A stretch of 64,000 bases of DNA, from IMG/VR virus record IMGVR_UViG_3300047497_000079, positions 17,637 through 81,636 of that record. One strand, given 5' to 3'. The DNA comes from a virus. Under the pieces are notes generated by a model, which searched no databases, was not told the origin of the DNA, and saw only the letters and a list, made by a program, of their open reading frames with translations. Made by a program: the position numbers and the translations under genes. Each line of letters begins with the position of its first letter. Within the stretch, counting starts at the first letter, position 1. This document shows positions 48,524 through 53,922 of the stretch, one piece after another.

Positions 48524-48589
48524 CGTGATGTAGCTCAATTAGAGCCCCTGCCTGTCGGGGAGATGAAGGTTCAAGTCCTTCCATCACGA
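48524..48589 (+). tRNA. Degenerate tRNA-Asp-like (GTC) gene
   Basis: Acceptor CGTGATG/CATCACG and T-arm GAAGG-TTCAAGT-CCTTC are sound. The D-loop is only five bases (AATTA, no GG) and the anticodon arm is CCCC/GGGG around TGCCTGTC, lacking two bases after the GTC. At 66 nt it is short. It may be non-functional, or a specialised tRNA-like RNA. Confidence 0.5.
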
Positions 48590-48597
48590 CCCCATAA

Positions 48598-48626
48598 AAA
48601 AAGGACCGCAACAGCGGTCCTTTTTT
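48598..48626 (+). terminator. Intrinsic terminator of the RNA cluster
   Basis: AAGGACCGC/GCGGTCCTT with loop of four bases and T6; A's upstream make it work for the convergent peptidase gene as well. Confidence 0.9.
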
Positions 48627-48642
48627 CTTTCCGAGAACGACC

Positions 48643-49413
48643 TTAAGCGGCCAGGGGGAGAACTCTTCTGGCTCGTTCGTCTTTCAACCACCCATTGATC
48701 AAATCATTAGACATTGCACGAGCCGGGGCATTCAACATCATTTTGATCACATGAGCCGATTGAAAGGCCCCCGACGAGGTGTCGTGACCATAACCCTTCA
48801 CGACGGCGTTGATTACGTCATTTGCCGATGAAGGGAACTCCCACTCGGGGTGAGCCTCAAAGAGCTGCATAAACCCATATATCATTCCCACAGTGTGGGA
48901 TTCGACTTCCCAAGGCAAATTGTTGTATTCGGCGTTGGAACTGATCCCGCCTTCGCCGCCGAGCTTTTCCAATACACTCTTCTTTGCATTCCAGAACCGT
49001 AGCGGTTCCTTGAAATGCTGTGTGAGGTGCGTCACTTCGTGTGCAATTACGGACTCGGTCTGTTCGAGAGAAGCTTGATCCCGAATTCCGTTTATCATCA
49101 ATATACACAGGGTGTCTGGTGACGGTGAAGGAAAGATACATTGACCTTTTGTTTCGGGGTTCATCAAGGGAGAAGGTACCACCATTACCTTATCCCATCG
49201 AATTGGTGATGCGTCGTAAGGCGTTACGGAGAGAATTCTGAAAACACCTGGGCATGGGCCATTTTCTCTCAAGTTGGCAGCAAGAGCTTTCTTGAGATGC
49301 TTTGTCACCCCAAAGATGCCTGGAATATCCTGTGATGTTATGAGCCTCGCCTGTGAATCATAAAAGGCCGGCTGCGGGTCGAGATAGTAAGCAAATGGAA
49401 GCTTCTTGGTCAT
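48643..49413 (-). CDS. Zinc metallopeptidase
   Basis: 256 residues. HEVTH at 125-129 (SVIAHEVTHLTQHF) with a probable third ligand Glu at 169/171 in NNLPWEVESHTVGM: the same spacing and context as the product at 37750, so they are diverged relatives. Here there is no capsid-targeting start and no late promoter motif. Hydrophilic, no signal peptide. Target unknown. Confidence 0.75.
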   Translation of the reverse strand: MTKKLPFAYYLDPQPAFYDSQARLITSQDIPGIFGVTKHLKKALAANLRENGPCPGVFRILSVTPYDASPIRWDKVMVVPSPLMNPETKGQCIFPSPSPDTLCILMINGIRDQASLEQTESVIAHEVTHLTQHFKEPLRFWNAKKSVLEKLGGEGGISSNAEYNNLPWEVESHTVGMIYGFMQLFEAHPEWEFPSSANDVINAVVKGYGHDTSSGAFQSAHVIKMMLNAPARAMSNDLINGWLKDERARRVLPLAA

Positions 49414-49527
49414 GTAGTGTTCCTCAACGAAGATGATCCGTATCTCGGGTTTTCATTAATGAATACAAGTTGAAATTTACCGTTAAGGTTAAACTACTCC
49501 TTTGAAGGGCGGGTCGTTCCTCGTTTG

Positions 49528-49535
49528 GATAAATA
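49528..49535 (+). promoter_or_regulatory. T4-type late promoter (GATAAATA), leaderless spacing
   Basis: GATAAATA ending 4 nt before ATG 49540; the gap GGAG is too close to the start to serve as a normal ribosome site. Confidence 0.65.
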
Positions 49536-49539
49536 GGAG

Positions 49540-49938
49540 ATGCTTTCGTTTGTCTCCTTCGTCAAAAGACGGCTGTTCGAAGCCCTGGAAACGCCCGTTC
49601 TTCGAAATCCTCCTATGACGAAAATAAAGCAGATCGCCCGCGAAGACCCTTCGAATGTGGCCCGATTCGTCATTGACGAGTTCGGCGACATCTACGTGGC
49701 CAAGGCTCACGACATCATTCATTCTCAGATGATGGTAGCACAGGGCGTGTCGGACGACGACGCCCTCCTTGGCTTTGTCACATACGAACACGGCCAATTC
49801 TACTACTACATTTCACAGGGCGAACCTCGAAGGCACAAAGAAGACCTAGCTCGTCTAGCCCGCTTCGACATCCATCCCGGCGATTCTCACGACTGGCGTA
49901 CGATGATGCAGCTCGGGGCCATCGGAGCGCGCTGGTAG
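49540..49938 (+). CDS. Internal-protein candidate with one NP-RFVID domain
   Basis: 132 residues. MLSFVSFVKRRLFEALE (cleavage L-F-E|A), then a domain with RNPPMTKIKQIAREDP, ARFVIDEFGDIYVAKAHDII that also occurs twice in the next-but-one gene and once in the product at 23149. The domain has no catalytic signature I know; conserved RFVIDxxGDxFVxxA and a final W-x-x-R/L-G. Probably head-packaged. Confidence 0.65.
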   Translation: MLSFVSFVKRRLFEALETPVLRNPPMTKIKQIAREDPSNVARFVIDEFGDIYVAKAHDIIHSQMMVAQGVSDDDALLGFVTYEHGQFYYYISQGEPRRHKEDLARLARFDIHPGDSHDWRTMMQLGAIGARW

Positions 49939-49977
49939 TGCTCTTTTCTAACTAACTTTTCAATTAAGGATATTTCA

Positions 49978-50343
49978 ATGTCTTTCTTCAAGGCACTCTC
50001 TACCATTTTCATTTTTTGCTGCCTATGCCTCCCGGCCGCGGCTGAATGTGGAATTGCCTCCACATATTCGTCAGGACGCCTGACAGCTAACGGTGAGCGT
50101 TACGATCACATGGGCATCTCCGCCGCTCACAAGACGCTCCCTTTTGGTACCCATGTCATCGTCCGCAATCAGAGGACCGGGCGGAGTATCACCGTCCGCA
50201 TCAATGACCGGGGTCCTTTCGTCGCCGGCCGTATCATAGACCTATCTACGGGGGCCAAGAATGCCCTTGGAATGGGTGGTCTGGCCCCTGTGTGCATCGA
50301 GGTCGTTTCCTACGGTCCTAGACGCGCCCGGCGCTCTAAATAG
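49978..50343 (+). CDS. RlpA-like lytic transglycosylase
   Basis: 121 residues. Signal peptide (MSFFKALSTIFIFCCLCLPA, cut after AAA), then the RlpA double-psi barrel: GIASTYSSGRLTANGERYD, AAHKTLPFGTHVIVRN, GRSITVRINDRGPFVAGRII with DLS. RlpA cuts naked peptidoglycan glycan strands in the periplasm. No lipobox and no SPOR domain, so it is free in the periplasm. A second wall enzyme beside the GH108 endolysin. Confidence 0.87.
   Translation: MSFFKALSTIFIFCCLCLPAAAECGIASTYSSGRLTANGERYDHMGISAAHKTLPFGTHVIVRNQRTGRSITVRINDRGPFVAGRIIDLSTGAKNALGMGGLAPVCIEVVSYGPRRARRSK
50335..50342 (+). promoter_or_regulatory. T4-type late promoter (TCTAAATA), leaderless spacing
   Basis: TCTAAATA over the stop of the RlpA-like gene, ending 5 nt before ATG 50348. 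Confidence 0.65.
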
Positions 50344-50347
50344 AGGT

Positions 50348-51073
50348 ATGATCCTCTCTTTCCGGCAATTCATGAAGGAAGCCCTGGTCGATGACGCCAT
50401 CGTCAGGAATCCTTCGATTAGTCAGCTAAAGTCCATGATCCAACGCGCACCCCATTCTCGGGTGCGTTTTGTCATCACCGACGCCGAAGACTTTTTTGCC
50501 GTGCCGTCCACGTACAAAACCCATGACGACATCACCACTGAAATGGGCATTGATACGAATACCGTCGATTCGCTCGGCGAGGTGGTCTTCGAGAACGGTC
50601 ACTATATGATCAAGTTGTACGCCAACTACTTCTCTAATTTCGCTCATTCTTACACCGAGCCCACTCGGGAATGGATGTCGCGGCTGCGGAACACAGGCGG
50701 CTTTCTTGGTGGGAGGGTCTTTGCCGATTCCTGGGACATGCTGGGAGAAGCCATCGGCAGCAAAATCCATATCAACCCAACCATCAGCAAAATCAAAGAC
50801 CTAACCAGAACCGACCCAGCTCAGCAGGCCAGGTTTGTGATCGATTCGGACGGAGATCTCTTCGTCGGACAAGCCTACTATACCTATCACCACGACATTG
50901 AGCGCGCCGAAGGGATACATGATCCAGATGCCGAAGGTGTCTTTGAGTGGCTCAAGGAAACTGGCTTCACGTTTGATTTCACGCTCCTTCCCCGAATGAC
51001 GGACAATGTGCGTACCTGGATTAAACGTTTGCGGGCGGCTGGGTTCATCGAAGCCACTGAATCTCGTTACTAA
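50348..51073 (+). CDS. Internal-protein candidate with two NP-RFVID domains
   Basis: 241 residues from ATG 50348, fixed by the late promoter and by MILSFRQFMKEALVD (cleavage M-K-E|A). Two tandem copies of the domain: RNPSISQLKSMI...VRFVITDAEDFFAV...REWMSRLRNTGGF, then INPTISKIKDLT...ARFVIDSDGDLFVG...RTWIKRLRAAGF. Between them, LGEAI is another L-x-E|A-type site, so gp21 protease might split the chain in two. Confidence 0.7.
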   Translation: MILSFRQFMKEALVDDAIVRNPSISQLKSMIQRAPHSRVRFVITDAEDFFAVPSTYKTHDDITTEMGIDTNTVDSLGEVVFENGHYMIKLYANYFSNFAHSYTEPTREWMSRLRNTGGFLGGRVFADSWDMLGEAIGSKIHINPTISKIKDLTRTDPAQQARFVIDSDGDLFVGQAYYTYHHDIERAEGIHDPDAEGVFEWLKETGFTFDFTLLPRMTDNVRTWIKRLRAAGFIEATESRY

Positions 51074-51081
51074 CGAATTTT

Positions 51082-51089
51082 TCTAAATA
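51082..51089 (+). promoter_or_regulatory. T4-type late promoter (TCTAAATA)
   Basis: TCTAAATA 42 nt before ATG 51132, with a second weaker CTAAATAA just after it. Confidence 0.5.
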
Positions 51090-51131
51090 CCTAAATAAAT
51101 CCAAGAAACATATTTACAGGACAACTATTCA

Positions 51132-51845
51132 ATGTCTCAAAGAAAACGGCTTTCTGAACTCCTTTATGAAAACGACCAGTACCAGCTCGACGAAGCCGGG
51201 TTTGGAAGTGCATTAGCTGCATTTGGTCGCGACGTGCGCCATGGAACGGGTTCTGAAAAAAGCAAAGCAGCTTATAAAGCCCATGCTGCCGCCTATAAAG
51301 CAAACCCACGCGCTCCAGAACCTTCATTTCACGATTTAATGGGTAGGAGCAAAAAGGCCGCTGGCTCGACAGCATCGCACGTTGCTTCAAAAATAAGTTC
51401 GATTGTTTCGGGCAAGCACACTTATAACAAGGGCGATTACAAGCGCCCAACGGGTCAAGATCGGGACCTTCATAAGCATTTGGCTATGGCTCAGGATCAT
51501 CGCGGTGAAGCGAAGCATCACTTTGCAAGGGCTCAAGAGCATCACGAAAAAGCTCGTGACCATGGAGAGCAAGCTGCTCATCATATTCGTGCTGAAGCAC
51601 AAAAGAATTACGGAAGTTCATTGACCTCTCCGAAGCCACAGTTTCAACCGGGGCAGGGGCAACAAGGACAACAAGCTCCTCAAGGTGGTGGGGGTTCTTC
51701 ACATCTTAGAGATGCACTCCAGCATGCAGACATGGCGGGTCATCATGCAAAGAAAAGAGATGAACACTTAGGTTTGGCAAAACATCATACGGAAAAATCA
51801 AAAGCACATCTTGCGGCGATCCATTCGATCAAGCGCGGGCGGTAA
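51132..51845 (+). CDS. His/Lys-rich internal protein candidate
   Basis: 237 residues. N-terminus MSQRKRLSELLYENDQYQLD has gp21-type sites L-Y-E|N and L-D-E|A. The middle (~113-160 and ~185-235) is made of A-x-x-H helical repeats (AKHHFARAQEHHEKARDH), split by a Gln/Gly-rich linker (PGQGQQGQQAPQGGGG). Strongly basic. It may condense DNA in the head. Related in composition to the product at 16925. Confidence 0.6.
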   Translation: MSQRKRLSELLYENDQYQLDEAGFGSALAAFGRDVRHGTGSEKSKAAYKAHAAAYKANPRAPEPSFHDLMGRSKKAAGSTASHVASKISSIVSGKHTYNKGDYKRPTGQDRDLHKHLAMAQDHRGEAKHHFARAQEHHEKARDHGEQAAHHIRAEAQKNYGSSLTSPKPQFQPGQGQQGQQAPQGGGGSSHLRDALQHADMAGHHAKKRDEHLGLAKHHTEKSKAHLAAIHSIKRGR

Positions 51846-51857
51846 TCGGATTAGTTC

Positions 51858-52115
51858 ATGCCATCTCGTTCCCATCAAGTCCTGTACCAAGCCCTTGACG
51901 AACTCAAGGGCCAGAACTTTTCGTCTTTCCAGGACATCATGTCCCACGTCTTGTTCTCCAAGACGAGGGCGTCCATCGCCGAAATGCGGAAGGGATTGTA
52001 TTCCAGCCCTGTTTCGGAAGGGCTGGGGCTTGAGGACGATCTCGCTGATTATGCCATCGACGCGCTTGTCCACGAACTCGACCTGGATTCCGACGTAGAA
52101 AGCAAGATTGGGTAG
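51858..52115 (+). CDS. Hypothetical protein
   Basis: 85 residues, helical. Start 12 nt after the previous stop; no strong ribosome site. Contains SSFQDIMSHVLFSKTRASIA. Not recognised. Confidence 0.5.
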   Translation: MPSRSHQVLYQALDELKGQNFSSFQDIMSHVLFSKTRASIAEMRKGLYSSPVSEGLGLEDDLADYAIDALVHELDLDSDVESKIG

Positions 52116-52144
52116 CTAAGCCTACCCATTTTCCCTCCTTAACC

Positions 52145-52162
52145 GTGTCCTTAAGTGGACAC
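52145..52162 (+). promoter_or_regulatory. Operator-like palindrome
   Basis: GTGTCC-TTAAGT-GGACAC, a perfect 6-bp inverted repeat in the gap before the gene at 52230. It may bind a regulator of the following genes. Confidence 0.35.
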
Positions 52163-52229
52163 TTGCATTTTCCCTTTTCCCAACGATCTTAAAGCGTGCT
52201 AGCCTCAACCAGCACAAAGGGAATTTGCT

Positions 52230-52460
52230 ATGGGAATTATGACAGTACTCGATACCACGGGCCATACGGAATACTCCTGGACCGAGGGCAACGAAGACGA
52301 AACCGAAATCGCAAGAAAAGCCTTCAACGACCTGATCGCCAAAGGATACACGGCGTTTTATGTCGACGAGGACCGGGACGACCGCAAGGGCAAGCGCATG
52401 ATATCGTTCGATGCCGACGCAGGCTCGGTTATTCTTTTCAAGCAACTTGCGGGGGGTTAG
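52230..52460 (+). CDS. Hypothetical protein
   Basis: 76 residues, acidic, alpha/beta (EIARKAFNDLIAKGYTAFYV). A similar short fold occurs in many phages. Function unknown. Confidence 0.55.
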   Translation: MGIMTVLDTTGHTEYSWTEGNEDETEIARKAFNDLIAKGYTAFYVDEDRDDRKGKRMISFDADAGSVILFKQLAGG

Positions 52461-52466
52461 CCCCCT

Positions 52467-53048
52467 ATGCCGGTACCCACCCAAGCTTTTTATGACACCA
52501 CGCTTAGTTACATCACAACGGCTACAACGAGCATAACCAGCGGCCACATCTTTACGGCAAGTTCTGCCACCAACTGTGTCATATACGGAGTTGGTGGATC
52601 GTACATTCCATTCCGTATCCCTACCGAGATACCGACGCCATCTGCTACCGAGACCGAAGAACGATGGCAGCGGCAGGATGAAGTTCAGCGGCGGCAACTG
52701 GAGGCAGACGAAAGAGCCAGGGGGCTTCTTCTATCCTACCTGGATGACGAGCAACGGCGTACCTTTCAAACTAACAATTTCTTTGAAGTGATTTCTCAGT
52801 TCGGCCGGCGCTATAGGATCTGGACGACGGGATGGGTCGGAAACGTCGACCGATTACGTGCCGATGGCACTATTGAAGCTCGATATTGCGCACATGTTCC
52901 TGCTCACGAATGCACCATGCATGATCAGTTTATCGCTCAGATGATTATGCTCCAGTACGATGAAAGCGCGTTTCTTCAGGTGGCGAATGTGCCTCATATT
53001 ATTCAACGGGGGCCGACAGTCGTTCAGGAGATGGCCGTAGCGGCTTAA
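52467..53048 (+). CDS. Conserved hypothetical protein
   Basis: 193 residues. A low-complexity N-terminus, a charged helix (EERWQRQDEVQRRQLEADER), and a conserved C-terminal domain (RGLLLSYLDDEQRRTF, GRRYRIWT, ARYCAHVP, ESAFLQVAN) seen in phage and plasmid proteins of unknown function; its Cys/His spacing could bind metal. Confidence 0.6.
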   Translation: MPVPTQAFYDTTLSYITTATTSITSGHIFTASSATNCVIYGVGGSYIPFRIPTEIPTPSATETEERWQRQDEVQRRQLEADERARGLLLSYLDDEQRRTFQTNNFFEVISQFGRRYRIWTTGWVGNVDRLRADGTIEARYCAHVPAHECTMHDQFIAQMIMLQYDESAFLQVANVPHIIQRGPTVVQEMAVAA

Positions 53049-53063
53049 CACAAAGAGGGTGGT

Positions 53064-53450
53064 ATGCCATTACTAACGATCAAGTGGTATACGAGAGAAG
53101 ACATTCAGGCGAATAGAAATCGGCTTTATGTATTCGGCGATAACTTCGCGGAGAGCGGGAGAGGCGGTCAAGCGCGCGCCTGCCGTGGAGAGCCGAACAC
53201 TATAGGAATTCCTACCAAACGTGCTCCCTTCTGGTCTCCCGAAGACTTCTTGTGCGACAACGATATCCCCGAGTGGCTGGAAAGAGTAAAAATCCCATTT
53301 GCGACCGTGCAGACGGCTCTGAGAGATGGAATCGAGGTAGCTATTCCAGCCGATGGACTTGGTACTGGATTGGCTCATCTGCCGTCAAAAGCCCCACGTA
53401 TTTTTTCGATGCTTCAGGCTCAAATTCGATACTGGCACACAATTACCTAA
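53064..53450 (+). CDS. DUF7831-like conserved phage protein
   Basis: 128 residues. LYVFGDNFAESGRGGQARAC, RGEPNTIGIPTKRAP and ADGLGTGLAHLPSKAPRIF are the conserved blocks of a phage family of unknown function whose G-rich motifs suggest nucleotide or ADP-ribose binding. The next gene starts 9 nt after its stop. Confidence 0.65.
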   Translation: MPLLTIKWYTREDIQANRNRLYVFGDNFAESGRGGQARACRGEPNTIGIPTKRAPFWSPEDFLCDNDIPEWLERVKIPFATVQTALRDGIEVAIPADGLGTGLAHLPSKAPRIFSMLQAQIRYWHTIT

Positions 53451-53453
53451 ATA
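53446..53453 (+). promoter_or_regulatory. T4-type late promoter (CCTAAATA), leaderless spacing
   Basis: CCTAAATA over the previous stop, ending 5 nt before ATG 53459 of the small terminase. Confidence 0.65.
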
Positions 53454-53458
53454 TCTGT

Positions 53459-53914
53459 ATGAAAGCAAAGACTGATCTGGCCTTGGCTCTTGGTATTCCG
53501 ACCGAGCCTGTACTCTTGGAAGAAAATAATGTTCCTGTCTTAGTGCCGGAACCTACGGCCACAGCCGCTCCTCTTTCTGACGATGATTTCCATCTCGCCA
53601 GAAGCAATATCCTGAAAGCCATAGCGAAGGGTGGGCAGCTCCTAGATGCCATGAGCGATGTCGCTGTTCAGTCCGACTCTGCCAGGGTATTCGAAGTAGC
53701 CACAGATCTCATGCGAGGATTCGTGGAGGTCAATGAAAAGCTCGTGGATCTTCACAATCGAAGAATGACGAGCGAGCCAATTGGATCTACAGGCCCAACG
53801 ACCGTTAATAATCTTACTATCGTCGGAACTACAGACGAAGTTCTGCGAAAGATTATTGATGCACGCAAGAACAATACTCTCATCGAACACCAGGAAGCTG
53901 ATGCCGCCGACTAA
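53459..53914 (+). CDS. 16: Terminase small subunit, T4 gp16-like
   Basis: 151 residues (T4 gp16 is 164); ATG 53459 set by the late promoter. Residues ~40-140 (DDFHLARSNILKAIAKGGQL, ARVFEVATDLMRGFVEVNEK and VNNLTIVGTTDEVLRKI) line up with the gp16 central helices and C-terminus (DDYGVVRRNM..., MEVFATLMGQM..., ATVFMGSPTELMDEI). gp16 recognises DNA and regulates the packaging motor. Confidence 0.82.
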   Translation: MKAKTDLALALGIPTEPVLLEENNVPVLVPEPTATAAPLSDDDFHLARSNILKAIAKGGQLLDAMSDVAVQSDSARVFEVATDLMRGFVEVNEKLVDLHNRRMTSEPIGSTGPTTVNNLTIVGTTDEVLRKIIDARKNNTLIEHQEADAAD

Positions 53915-53917
53915 ATA
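53910..53917 (+). promoter_or_regulatory. T4-type late promoter (ACTAAATA), leaderless spacing
   Basis: ACTAAATA over the small terminase stop, ending 5 nt before GTG 53923, which it supports as the start of the large subunit. Confidence 0.6.
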
Positions 53918-53922
53918 GTCGT

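Noticed and set aside
19407-49495. Recurring TTAACCTTAAC-like strings (near 19407, 27921, 33555, 47760, 49480)
   Set aside because: They vary in sequence, orientation and distance to genes, so no regulatory meaning can be supported.
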